47,101 bases of DNA, taken from IMG/VR virus record IMGVR_UViG_3300032323_000801, positions 1-47,101 of that record; one strand, written 5' to 3'. The DNA is from a virus. Position numbers and translations under genes: made by a program. Every line of letters begins with the position of its first letter. Position 1 is the stretch's first letter. Shown here one piece after another: positions 1-6,998 of the stretch. The notes below the pieces were generated by a model. The model was given only the letters and a program-made list of their open reading frames with translations. It was not told the DNA's origin and made no database searches.

Positions 1-2
1 AA

Positions 3-95
3 GCATTTAAAATATTTAAAGCAGGGCAAGAATCAATGGAAGAAGGTGGAAAATCGTTCGACCAATTTTGGAAAACATACGGAGGTAATAAATGA
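3..95 (+). CDS. Small YGGN-tail family protein, 5'-truncated
   Basis: The reading frame is open from the first bases of the window and stops at 93-95. It encodes the last 30 residues of a protein ending TYGGNK. The same ending (YGGNQ, YGGNK) closes the next two genes, so this is the C-terminal part of a third tandem copy of that family. Its stop overlaps the next start (AATGA), and the codons for GGN carry the ribosome binding site GGAGGT of the next gene. The function is unknown. Similar small acidic proteins are, to my knowledge, common in Bacteroidota phages. Confidence 0.7.
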   Translation, partial: AFKIFKAGQESMEEGGKSFDQFWKTYGGNK

Positions 96-124
96 GCAAC
101 AATAAACAACAAACGGCAGTAGAG
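75..124 (+). repeat. Direct repeat at gene junction, copy 1
   Basis: Roughly 47-50 bases spanning the end of one small gene, its GGAGGT site and the first ten codons of the next. They recur almost unchanged at 287-333, differing mainly by one inserted AAC-type codon and two bases after GGAGGTAA. The repeat marks the border of the tandem gene duplication. Confidence 0.75.
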
Positions 125-307
125 TTTTATGCTGAGGAATTTGCAGAGCATTTAAAAGAAAACTACGGTATTAAGATAACAAATCTGACCTTATTGAAAA
201 AATCAAAAGAAATGGAGAAGGAGCAACACGTTAAAAGTTGGGAGGCTGGTTTAATGAAGGTTGATTTTAATGAATACTACGAACAAACATACGGAGGTAA
301 CCAATGA
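92..307 (+). CDS. Small YGGN-tail family protein, tandem paralogue 1
   Basis: A 71-residue soluble, charged protein starting MSNNKQQTAVEF and ending YYEQTYGGNQ. It is a clear paralogue of the next gene: the N-terminal KQQTAVE block and the C-terminal YY-x3-YGGN block match, while the middle differs. No catalytic motif, signal peptide or membrane segment is seen. The start is preceded by GGAGGT seven bases upstream, and both ends overlap neighbouring genes by four bases, so the cluster is translationally coupled. I do not recognise a function. Tandem copies with diverged middles suggest a small accessory protein that varies its target, which is inference only. Confidence 0.8.
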   Translation: MSNNKQQTAVEFYAEEFAEHLKENYGIKITNLTLLKKSKEMEKEQHVKSWEAGLMKVDFNEYYEQTYGGNQ

Positions 308-333
308 GCAATAAACAACAAACGGCAGTAGAG
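287..333 (+). repeat. Direct repeat at gene junction, copy 2
   Basis: Second copy of the junction repeat at 75-124, again covering ACATACGGAGGTAA, the start codon and the KQQTAVE codons of the next paralogue. Confidence 0.75.
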
Positions 334-519
334 TGGTTAATCGATAAACACTTTGGTGGTATTGAAAACGTAACACCTGATTTTAAAAAACATATTCAAC
401 AAGCCAAAGAAATGTTTGAGGAGCAGATGATTGATTTTGCAAATGGATACTCGGCACAAGACCAATACAAAATATCAGCAAAAGATTATTACAAAGAAAA
501 TTACGGAGGTAACAAATGA
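304..519 (+). CDS. Small YGGN-tail family protein, tandem paralogue 2
   Basis: A 71-residue protein starting MSNKQQTAVEWL and ending YYKENYGGNK, homologous to the gene just upstream. It has a predicted helical, amphipathic middle with the sequence QQAKEMFEEQMIDFANGY. The KEM-x-EEQ region is shared with the upstream copy (KEMEKEQ), so the homology runs beyond the two ends. The start overlaps the previous stop in ATGA and is preceded by GGAGGTAACC. Function is unknown. The conserved C-terminus doubles as the Shine-Dalgarno sequence of the following gene. Confidence 0.8.
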   Translation: MSNKQQTAVEWLIDKHFGGIENVTPDFKKHIQQAKEMFEEQMIDFANGYSAQDQYKISAKDYYKENYGGNK

Positions 520-851
520 GCGGAGGACAATTTGATTACGATCAATACAAGATAGGTTATATAGCAGAAACCATAGAAGCCCAAATAGAAAAGAGCGGTA
601 GAAGAAAGACAGATGAAGAACTCATAGAAGAGTTCTGGATTGATAAAGAATGGCTAGAAAGAAATCCTGAAGACATAAACCACTATGAATATCCTCCAGA
701 GGTAATAGAGAAATTCAAGGAAGCAGTCAATATTTTGCGTAGGGCTCAGATATACGCACATAGAATAGACTGGCTATTGTCTTCAGACGATGGAGAAGAA
801 TCTTTTCTAAGTAGACTACAAGAGGATTTGTCTAAAGTAAAAGATTTGTGA
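516..851 (+). CDS. Conserved hypothetical phage protein (MSGG-FDY type)
   Basis: A 111-residue acidic protein beginning MSGGQFDYDQYKI. Small proteins with an MSGG-x-FDY start followed by an acidic helical body recur in many unrelated tailed phages, and I recognise the pattern but know of no assigned function. No enzyme motif, signal peptide or membrane helix is visible. The gene overlaps the preceding stop by four bases and uses the GGAGGT inside the previous coding sequence. It is the last gene of the tandem small-gene cluster. The next 91 bases are A/T-rich, hold at most a very weak hairpin, and lead into the primase gene. Confidence 0.8.
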   Translation: MSGGQFDYDQYKIGYIAETIEAQIEKSGRRKTDEELIEEFWIDKEWLERNPEDINHYEYPPEVIEKFKEAVNILRRAQIYAHRIDWLLSSDDGEESFLSRLQEDLSKVKDL

Positions 852-942
852 AAAAATCACAATAACTGGTAATAAAAATCGCAAAAACGCGCATTTAAGT
901 CCTTTTTAAGGGGATTTTTTACATTATTTAAAAATAAAAAAA

Positions 943-3333
943 ATGAACGCAACAATATTCAAATCAATTAGAGAGACAGACGCTCCGTTTTACAGGACCA
1001 TTGATTACGTAATCAATAGGATAAGAGAGGGCAAGTCAAAAGAACTAGTAAAGAAAATAAGAGAAGAGAAAAGCAAGGAGGAGAGGAACAGACTTAAGAA
1101 GGAATTGCCAGCAATATGTTTCTCCGGAGAGTTTACTAGAAGAGAAGACAACGCTATAATTAAGCATTCTGGATTCATATGCCTTGACTTTGATGGCTTT
1201 GACAAGAAGAGCGAGATGCTTGCCAAAAAAGAGGAATTAATGAAAGACAAGTTTACGTACTCTGTCTTTATATCTCCTTCAGGCGATGGACTAAAACTTC
1301 TAGTCAAAATACCGTCAGACGAAACAAACCACAAGTCATACTTCAAGGCACTAGAGAGGCATTATGGCTCTGATCATTTTGACCGATCTTGCAGTAATGT
1401 AAGTAGGGTTTGTTATGAGTCTTATGACCCGCTAATATATCACAACCCAGATTCAAAAGTATGGGACAAGATGGACGAGGAGGAGGGTAAAACTATAGAC
1501 CACCCACAAGACAAGTACACAATCGTGGTTTCTGACAAGAACGAAGTCATGAGAAGGCTTCGCCTTTGGTGGGATAAAAACTATGGCATGGTTGTAGGGG
1601 AGAGAAACAGAAATGTTTATATCCTAGCGGCTGCATTTAACGATTATGGCGTACCTAAGGAGTTGGCCCATTATGTTATTCAAGAGTTTCAATCACCTGA
1701 CTTTACGTTATCAGAGATAAAGACTACCGTTGAAAGTGCATACAAAAAGGAGCACAACTTTAACACTAAGTTCTTCGAAGATAAAGAGGCGATAGACAGC
1801 GTAAAGAATAAGATACGGAAGGGCGTGCCAAAAAAGGAGATACGTTCTCAACTGCGAGAGTCTAACGTTGGGGACGCTGCCATAGAGGCTGTAATATCTA
1901 GAATTGAAGAAGACTCAAGTGTTAATGAATTTTGGACAAAAGGAGACAAAGGAAGTGTTAAAATTATACATTACCAATTTAAGGAGTTTCTCGAGGAGAA
2001 TGGCTTCTACAAGTATTGCCCGCACGGCTCAACGAGTTATGTATTTGTTAAGGTTGAGAATAACCTTATATCTAATACTACGGAAGAAGAGATCAAAGAC
2101 TTCGTTCTAGAGTATTTGATGAGACTTGATGACCTGTCAATATACAATCATTTTGCCGACAAGACTAGGTACTTTAAGGAGGACTTTATGTCTATGTTGT
2201 CTACGGTTGACGTATACTTTATCGATGACGACAAAGAGAATAGCTATATCTATTATCGCAATTGTGCTGTAAAGGTAACTTGTGATAGTGTAGTTCCTAT
2301 AGACTATTTAGATTTAGGCGGTTACGTCTGGAAGGATCAAGTTATTGACAGAGATTTTCAGATATGCGAACACTATGACTGCGACTTTAAGAAGTTTATC
2401 TCTAACATCGCCGGATCGAACAAGGATAGAATTAGGTCTGTTGAGAGCACGATAGGTTTCTTGCTTCACCAATATAAAAACCCAGGATACTGCCCAGCGG
2501 TTATTATCAATGACGAGGTTATATCCGAGAACCCCGAGGGTGGTACTGGTAAGGGTCTATTTGTTAGTGCGGTGTCTAAGTTAAAGAAGTCTGTGTCTAT
2601 CGACGGTAAGTCATTTACATTTGAGAAATCTTTCCCATACCAAACGGTATCGGCAGACACTCAAATAATCGTTTTTGACGACGTTAGGAAGAACTTTGAC
2701 TTCGAGAGGTTGTTCTCTATCATTACAGAAGGGATAACGCTTGAGAAGAAGAATAAAGACGCAATACGCATACCATTCTCAAAGTCTCCGAAGGTTGTTA
2801 TCACAACAAACTACGCCATCAAGGGCAAGGGGAACTCTTTTGAGAGACGTAAGTGGGAGTTAGAGTTCAAGCAGTTCTACAACAAAGACTTCACACCTGA
2901 GCATGAGTTTGGTCACAGATTGTTTGACGACTGGAACGAAGACGAGTGGTGTAAGTTTGACAACTACATGATAAATTGCCTTAAGAACTTCTTATGCTTT
3001 GGATTTATTAAGAGCGACTTCAAGAACTTGAAAGTTCGTAAGTTTATTGCCGAGACTGACCATAACTTCTGGGACTGGATGAGTGATCCACAAAACCATT
3101 TAGTTAGGTTTGACGAAAGGTTGTACAAGCAGGCGCTTTATGATGGGTTTGTCACAGAGAATCCAGACTACGGTTTAAGGGGTAAAACGTCCATATCCAT
3201 GAACCGCTTCTACAAATGGCTTCATACGTATGGTATATTCTCGACGGGCGCAGAGCCAGAAGAGGGACGAGACCACATGGGTCGTTGGATTAAGTTCACA
3301 AAAATGGACGACATAGATTTAGAAGAAATATGA
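943..3333 (+). CDS. Primase-helicase: BT4734/VirE_N-type primase fused to D5-like SF3 helicase
   Basis: A 796-residue replication protein. The N-terminal part resembles the BT4734/VirE_N domain found in Bacteroidota elements, an archaeo-eukaryotic-primase-like fold. It carries the acidic motif CLDFDGF at residues 80-86 and the SPSGDGLK motif at 111-118. The C-terminal half is an SF3/D5-type ATPase, with Walker A GGTGKG at 533-538 (catalytic K537), Walker B IIVFDD at 575-580, and sensor-1 VVITTN at 618-623. This order, primase then helicase, is usual for one-piece phage and plasmid replication initiators that prime and unwind at the fork. The start follows an A/T-rich leader without a Shine-Dalgarno site, as is common in Bacteroidota. 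Its stop overlaps the next small gene in ATGA. Confidence 0.9.
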   Translation: MNATIFKSIRETDAPFYRTIDYVINRIREGKSKELVKKIREEKSKEERNRLKKELPAICFSGEFTRREDNAIIKHSGFICLDFDGFDKKSEMLAKKEELMKDKFTYSVFISPSGDGLKLLVKIPSDETNHKSYFKALERHYGSDHFDRSCSNVSRVCYESYDPLIYHNPDSKVWDKMDEEEGKTIDHPQDKYTIVVSDKNEVMRRLRLWWDKNYGMVVGERNRNVYILAAAFNDYGVPKELAHYVIQEFQSPDFTLSEIKTTVESAYKKEHNFNTKFFEDKEAIDSVKNKIRKGVPKKEIRSQLRESNVGDAAIEAVISRIEEDSSVNEFWTKGDKGSVKIIHYQFKEFLEENGFYKYCPHGSTSYVFVKVENNLISNTTEEEIKDFVLEYLMRLDDLSIYNHFADKTRYFKEDFMSMLSTVDVYFIDDDKENSYIYYRNCAVKVTCDSVVPIDYLDLGGYVWKDQVIDRDFQICEHYDCDFKKFISNIAGSNKDRIRSVESTIGFLLHQYKNPGYCPAVIINDEVISENPEGGTGKGLFVSAVSKLKKSVSIDGKSFTFEKSFPYQTVSADTQIIVFDDVRKNFDFERLFSIITEGITLEKKNKDAIRIPFSKSPKVVITTNYAIKGKGNSFERRKWELEFKQFYNKDFTPEHEFGHRLFDDWNEDEWCKFDNYMINCLKNFLCFGFIKSDFKNLKVRKFIAETDHNFWDWMSDPQNHLVRFDERLYKQALYDGFVTENPDYGLRGKTSISMNRFYKWLHTYGIFSTGAEPEEGRDHMGRWIKFTKMDDIDLEEI

Positions 3334-3479
3334 ATCATAACGTAGCAAAATCAATAGTAAATGGCAAGCAAGTATGGCGTGCCTACTATGACGGAGTAAT
3401 TGTCTGCACCGTATTCACGTATGCAGAGGCTGTTAACTTTTTAAATTCATTAATATATGGTACTGAAAGCGCGATATAA
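3330..3479 (+). CDS. Small hypothetical protein (49 aa)
   Basis: A 49-residue frame starting inside the stop of the primase-helicase gene (ATGA overlap) and ending within the next small gene. The sequence starts MNHNVAKSIVNGKQVWRAYY and reads as coding: aromatic residues, few rare codons, a helical C-terminal half. The four-base overlap with a real gene argues for coupling. There is no recognisable domain. It may be one of the small phage proteins that accompany replication genes. Being short, its reality is less certain than that of its neighbours. Confidence 0.55.
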   Translation: MNHNVAKSIVNGKQVWRAYYDGVIVCTVFTYAEAVNFLNSLIYGTESAI

Positions 3480-3687
3480 TTACGGAAACGTAATGTGGTG
3501 GGCGTGTGTAGATTCTAACGGATCGGTAATGGCCCTTTTCTTGAATGAAGACCACACGGATATATTTATATCCACAATGAATTTAGGAATAGAAAAATCA
3601 AAACAACAAAAAGAGTATGTCGATTACACTGAGGCAGTACCAGGAGGAAATCTCAAGGGAGGCACAACAGAAACTACTTCAGAATAA
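3457..3687 (+). CDS. Small hypothetical protein (76 aa)
   Basis: A 76-residue frame starting MVLKARYNYGNVMWWACVD. It overlaps the preceding 49-residue gene by 23 bases and the following helicase gene by 71 bases. The first two thirds look like a compact beta-rich domain. The last 23 residues are read from DNA that also encodes the helicase start and are Gly/Thr-rich, which looks like a by-product of the overlap. No family is recognised. The gene fills the space between the two replication genes, and without it about 140 bases would be non-coding in a dense region. Confidence 0.5.
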   Translation: MVLKARYNYGNVMWWACVDSNGSVMALFLNEDHTDIFISTMNLGIEKSKQQKEYVDYTEAVPGGNLKGGTTETTSE

Positions 3688-4855
3688 GTTTGTTTATTTA
3701 TCCATGGAAGTGAGGTGTGGTAAAACTCTTACCGCACTTCATTGCCTAGACAGTTTCTTCTTTTCTAAAGTCTTATTTATAACCAAGAAAAAGGCTATTT
3801 CATCTATAGTTTCTGACTACAAGGCGTTGTCTCCGGCATATGATTTAACTGTTACTAACTATGATCAGTTGCATAACATATCAGAAACGTTTGATGCGTT
3901 CGTAATCGACGAGGCGCATAGCTTGGGTTCATTCCCTAAGCCTTCTTTAAGGGCTAAATTAGTCAGAGATGTTATAAGTAGATGTGAGAACCCATTTGTC
4001 ATATTCTTGTCTGGTACACCAACGCCAGAGTCTTACTCTCAAATGTTTCATCAAATGTGGGTTCTAGGTAGGCTGTCTCCATTTGCAAAGTACATAAACT
4101 TTTATAGGTGGGCGAATGACTATGTAAAGGTGTGGCAACGCGTTATCAATGGCAATAGGATTAATGTGTATGACAACGCAATACAAGAAAAGGTGATGGG
4201 CGACATGTCTAAACACATGATATCGTTCACGCAGTCTCAAGCAGGTTTTACCACGTCAGTAAACGAGAATGTTCTGCATGTAAAAATGTCTGATCAGACA
4301 TATCAAATGTGCGACAAGCTAAAAAAAGACTTAGTTCTTGAAGGAAAGGGAGATGTCATACTTGCAGACACGCCAGTTAAGTTAATGCAGAAGCTGCATC
4401 AGATGTACAGCGGAACTATTATTTTAGAGTCCGGGAATCGACTGGTGTTTGACACAACAAAGGCTGAGTTTGTCAGGGAGAGATTTAAGGGAAAACGCAT
4501 AGCGGTATTCTACAAATTTCAGGCAGAGCTAGATTGCTTACTGTCTGTATTTCAAGAAGATATGACCACTGATTTAGGAAAATTTCATGCAGGTGACTGT
4601 GATAATTTTGCTATACAAATTGTCACGGGGCGCGAGGGGATATCTTTAAAGCAGGCCGACTATTTGGTTTACTATAACATTGACTTCTCTGCTACGTCTT
4701 ACTGGCAAAGCAGGGATCGTTTAACTACGATGGACAGGCTTTCAAACGAAGTGTTTTGGGTTTTTGCAGAGGATGGAATTGAGGATAAAATATACAAGGT
4801 TGTGCAATCAAAGAAAAATTTTACAATTAGTCATTTTAAGAAAGATTTTCTCTAA
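3617..4855 (+). CDS. SF2 DEAH-type DNA helicase
   Basis: A compact 412-residue superfamily 2 helicase. It shows the Q-like motif LRQYQ (residues 5-9), a Walker A variant VRCGKT (32-37), DEAH at 98-101 and motif III SGTP at 132-135. The second RecA-like domain has VTGREGISLKQAD and WQSRDRL near the C-terminus, corresponding to motifs V and VI. The family comprises ATP-driven DNA translocases of the SNF2/RAD3-like phage helicase type, which act in replication or recombination. I chose the start at 3617 because a later ATG would remove the Q motif. The short length, with little beyond the two core domains, is normal for phage members. It overlaps the upstream small gene, and a VRR-NUC nuclease follows 12 bases after it, which suggests a helicase-nuclease pair. 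Confidence 0.88.
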   Translation: MSITLRQYQEEISREAQQKLLQNKFVYLSMEVRCGKTLTALHCLDSFFFSKVLFITKKKAISSIVSDYKALSPAYDLTVTNYDQLHNISETFDAFVIDEAHSLGSFPKPSLRAKLVRDVISRCENPFVIFLSGTPTPESYSQMFHQMWVLGRLSPFAKYINFYRWANDYVKVWQRVINGNRINVYDNAIQEKVMGDMSKHMISFTQSQAGFTTSVNENVLHVKMSDQTYQMCDKLKKDLVLEGKGDVILADTPVKLMQKLHQMYSGTIILESGNRLVFDTTKAEFVRERFKGKRIAVFYKFQAELDCLLSVFQEDMTTDLGKFHAGDCDNFAIQIVTGREGISLKQADYLVYYNIDFSATSYWQSRDRLTTMDRLSNEVFWVFAEDGIEDKIYKVVQSKKNFTISHFKKDFL

Positions 4856-4860
4856 ATTTG
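4853..4860 (+). promoter_or_regulatory. Possible -7 box TAAATTTG before the VRR-NUC gene
   Basis: Matches the Bacteroidota -7 consensus TAnnTTTG and ends seven bases before the ATG at 4868. No good TTTG -33 box is seen 19-21 bases upstream, so the assignment is tentative. Confidence 0.4.
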
Positions 4861-4867
4861 TGCCCCC

Positions 4868-5131
4868 ATGTTAGAAAGCAAGCTACAATCTAAAATGATT
4901 AAACTTGCTGAAGAGTCTGGCTGGTATGTCCTAAAACTTATGAAAACCAATAAAAATGGTATACCCGATCTGTATTTGTACAGGTCTGGAAGAACTGTCT
5001 TTGTTGAAGTAAAAGCAGAAGGCAAAAAGGCTAGACCTCTTCAGGAGTTTAGAATTAAAGAGTTGATGGAAATAGGTGTCGAGGCTTTTGTCTGCGACTC
5101 AATCGAAGAATTTAAAAACATAATAAAATGA
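4868..5131 (+). CDS. VRR-NUC domain nuclease
   Basis: An 87-residue protein that is essentially one VRR-NUC (restriction-endonuclease-like) domain. The motif GIPDL lies at residues 31-35 with metal ligand D34, followed by VEVK at 46-49 (E47, K49) and Q59. These are the catalytic residues expected for the PD-(D/E)xK fold. Standalone phage VRR-NUC proteins are often found beside helicases, as here, and are thought to cut branched or flap DNA. A Holliday-junction resolvase role is plausible but not shown. The leader is very short, and the stop overlaps the start of a 14-codon frame that appears to be a broken gene start. Confidence 0.88.
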   Translation: MLESKLQSKMIKLAEESGWYVLKLMKTNKNGIPDLYLYRSGRTVFVEVKAEGKKARPLQEFRIKELMEIGVEAFVCDSIEEFKNIIK

Positions 5132-5172
5132 ACAACAAAGTAGAACTATTGGGACATTTAATTTGGATGTGA
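5128..5172 (+). pseudogene. Possible orphaned start of thyX left by homing endonuclease insertion
   Basis: A frame of only 14 codons (MNNKVELLGHLIWM) starts in ATGA overlap with the nuclease stop, the typical gene junction of this operon, and then stops. Its NKVEL codons resemble the thyX start MKVEL at 5957, and both share the DNA word AAAGTAGAA. I infer that this was the original start of thyX and that the GIY-YIG gene inserted behind it, supplying a new start. Chance similarity cannot be excluded because the match is short. Confidence 0.35.
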
Positions 5173-5193
5173 GTAGAAATGTCTTTATATTTG
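5162..5193 (+). promoter_or_regulatory. Candidate Bacteroidota promoter for the homing endonuclease
   Basis: TTTG at 5162-5165, a spacer of 20 bases, then TATATTTG at 5186-5193. This matches both parts of the known TTTG-N19-21-TAnnTTTG promoter. The ATG at 5197 follows three bases later, so the transcript would be leaderless or nearly so. Confidence 0.5.
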
Positions 5194-5196
5194 TGT

Positions 5197-5976
5197 ATGA
5201 AATCGGGAGTTTATGCTATTATTTGTAGAATTACCAATAAATTCTACATTGGTTCGTCAAAGAATGTGTCTAAAAGATTAAATCATCATTTTAGAAGTTT
5301 AAAAAATAAAACACATAAAAATCCACATTTACAAAATGCATGGAATTTGTATGGCGAAGATAGTTTTTATAGTTTAATTGTCGAACATGCCGAAAACAAC
5401 ATTGAAAGAGAACAGTTTTGGATTGAGCAAACGCAATGTTATTTAAGAGAGGTTGGATTTAACAATACTAGAAAAGCAGATGCTCCCTTTGGATATAGAC
5501 ATACTAAAAAGGCTAGAGAAAAAATGTCTTTAATAAAAAAAGAACAATACGCTAAAGGTGTTATTGTTTCAAACTTTAAAAATAGAAAAGAAAGAAAGCA
5601 CTCTGAAGCAACAAAAGAAAAAATTAGGCTAGGCAAATTAGGGGAATTAAACCCTATGTATGGAAGATCTTTGACTAAAGAACAACGGAAAGTAAAAGGG
5701 ATAAACTTAAACTCAGTGCCGCGTTGGAATAAAGGTAAAACTTCTAAAGATGATCCTCGAATAGCCAAATTGGCTACCTGGAAAGGTAAATTGCCGCCTA
5801 ATGCTAAAAAATGTTGTTTAGTAAATAAACAAACAAATGAAAAAGTTTTTGCTAATTCACTAAAAGAATTAGCCCAAAAGTCTAATATACCTTTGGTTTC
5901 AATTAATAGAATTACAAAAGACAAATCACCTAAATATAAACATTACAAAATTATTTATGAAAGTAGAATTGATTAG
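5197..5976 (+). CDS. GIY-YIG homing endonuclease with NUMOD3 motifs
   Basis: A 259-residue protein (265 if read from the upstream ATG at 5179). The GIY-YIG nuclease domain starts at once: GVYAI and FYIG with the conserved arginine in SKRL, then a glutamate in NIEREQFW. Next come NUMOD3-type DNA-binding repeats (YRHTKKAREKMS; GELNPMYGRSLT) and a C-terminal NUMOD1-like stretch around SLKELAQKSN. This is the order of free-standing phage Seg/I-TevI-like enzymes, which cut cognate DNA lacking the gene and spread by repair. The gene is richer in A and T than its neighbours, consistent with transfer. I chose 5197 because the domain begins there and a -7 box overlaps the earlier ATG. Its last 20 bases overlap thyX, a likely target or neighbour of the homing site. 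Confidence 0.88.
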   Translation: MKSGVYAIICRITNKFYIGSSKNVSKRLNHHFRSLKNKTHKNPHLQNAWNLYGEDSFYSLIVEHAENNIEREQFWIEQTQCYLREVGFNNTRKADAPFGYRHTKKAREKMSLIKKEQYAKGVIVSNFKNRKERKHSEATKEKIRLGKLGELNPMYGRSLTKEQRKVKGINLNSVPRWNKGKTSKDDPRIAKLATWKGKLPPNAKKCCLVNKQTNEKVFANSLKELAQKSNIPLVSINRITKDKSPKYKHYKIIYESRID

Positions 5977-6613
5977 TGTATTTGGCGACGACAACATGAT
6001 TGTTGATGTGGCCAGGGTTAGTTACGGAAAAGAAGCCTCAAACTACTCCAAAGAACAAAATAGTAAGTTGATAAATTACCTATGGAGGCATGGGCATACA
6101 AGTCCATTTAGACATCCTCAATTACAATTTAGAGTACAATGCCCAATATATGTTGAGCGTCAGCTTTTTAAACACAATGTAGGTGTATCTGTCAACTCTA
6201 TTAGTGGAAGGTATGTTGACTTTTCTGACCAGTATTTTGAGATTCCGTTTTTGGGATGGAGAAAACAATCTGAAAGCTCAAAGCAGGGAAGCGAGGGTTT
6301 TGTAGGTTTCAAAGAACAGGTTATTGCTGAAGAAATACAACGCAATGTTATAGCTTATTGCAAGAAGGCTTATAACGAATTGACAAGCATGGGTGTGTCG
6401 AAGGAGCAGGCTAGGTCTATTCTTCCTATGAATCTTATGACAGAATTTATTTGGACTGGAAGCTTGCAAGCTTTTTTACATATGTACGCACTTAGATCTA
6501 AAAAAGACGCGCAACAGGAGACAAAAAGCATTGTATTGGAAATGATGAAACAACTAGAGGAAACAAACAAATTTGAACAAACTTTAAAAAATATATATGA
6601 AACAACTAATTGA
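5957..6613 (+). CDS. thyX: FAD-dependent thymidylate synthase ThyX
   Basis: A 218-residue flavin-dependent thymidylate synthase, which methylates dUMP to dTMP using methylene-tetrahydrofolate, NADPH and FAD. Seen in the sequence: RHGHTSPFRH at residues 44-53, typical of the family, and the signature region ERQLFKHNVGVSVNSISGRY at 67-86. This keeps N80, S83, R85 and Y86 but has KHN where the classic motif has RHR. Near the C-terminus ALRSKKDAQQE carries the expected substrate-binding arginine. Length is normal. The start lies inside the end of the homing endonuclease gene, and the stop overlaps the MazG-like gene by 17 bases. The setting is a nucleotide-supply cassette with ribonucleotide reductase. 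The variant signature probably marks a phage subfamily and not an inactive enzyme. Confidence 0.92.
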   Translation: MKVELISVFGDDNMIVDVARVSYGKEASNYSKEQNSKLINYLWRHGHTSPFRHPQLQFRVQCPIYVERQLFKHNVGVSVNSISGRYVDFSDQYFEIPFLGWRKQSESSKQGSEGFVGFKEQVIAEEIQRNVIAYCKKAYNELTSMGVSKEQARSILPMNLMTEFIWTGSLQAFLHMYALRSKKDAQQETKSIVLEMMKQLEETNKFEQTLKNIYETTN

Positions 6614-6995
6614 GAAGGCACATGGCGTTGCCAAAGAAAAAGGATTCTGGGAATCAGAAAGAAACGTATCAGAAATGTTAATGTTAATTGTGTCAGAGTT
6701 AGCTGAAGCGCAAGAGGCTTTGCGTAAAGACCACTTTGCAAAGATTGAGCACGTTAGAGGATTACACGCTGACGTGGTAATTAACCAGTATGACGACGAG
6801 TACAATATCATGGCTGGTCCGTGGAAGAGTGGGTTTGAAGCTCACATCAAATCAACGTTTGAAGACGAGTTGGCTGACGTTGCTATCCGCTTGTTTGACT
6901 TGTGCGGCGGTCTTGGTGTTGACCTTGAAAAGCATATTGAATTAAAGATGATGTATAACTCAATGCGTGGATATAAGCACGGTAAAAAATTCTAA
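6597..6995 (+). CDS. MazG-like nucleoside triphosphate pyrophosphohydrolase
   Basis: A 132-residue all-helical protein of the MazG/dUTPase superfamily. The metal-binding motif is seen as ELAE at residues 34-37 and ELAD at 91-94 (the EExxE...ExxD pattern). The family hydrolyses NTPs or dNTPs to monophosphate and pyrophosphate. In phages it is thought to clean up the nucleotide pool or alter host alarmone signalling. A strongly acidic insert lies between the two halves (residues 57-85). It sits between ThyX and ribonucleotide reductase, overlapping the former by 17 bases and ending three bases before the latter, which supports a role in deoxynucleotide metabolism such as making dUMP for ThyX. 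Substrate is unknown. Confidence 0.85.
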   Translation: MKQLIEKAHGVAKEKGFWESERNVSEMLMLIVSELAEAQEALRKDHFAKIEHVRGLHADVVINQYDDEYNIMAGPWKSGFEAHIKSTFEDELADVAIRLFDLCGGLGVDLEKHIELKMMYNSMRGYKHGKKF

Positions 6996-6998
6996 GCC

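Noticed and set aside
852-942. Possible terminator before the primase gene
   Set aside because: The only pairing (CCTT with AAGG) is four to five bases long and followed by T, too weak to call. The short gap is more likely a leader.
5439-5924. 161-codon open frame on the minus strand
   Set aside because: It lies wholly opposite the homing endonuclease, whose NUMOD and GIY-YIG motifs prove the plus-strand reading. The reverse frame is Phe/Leu/Ser-rich noise from A/T-rich DNA.
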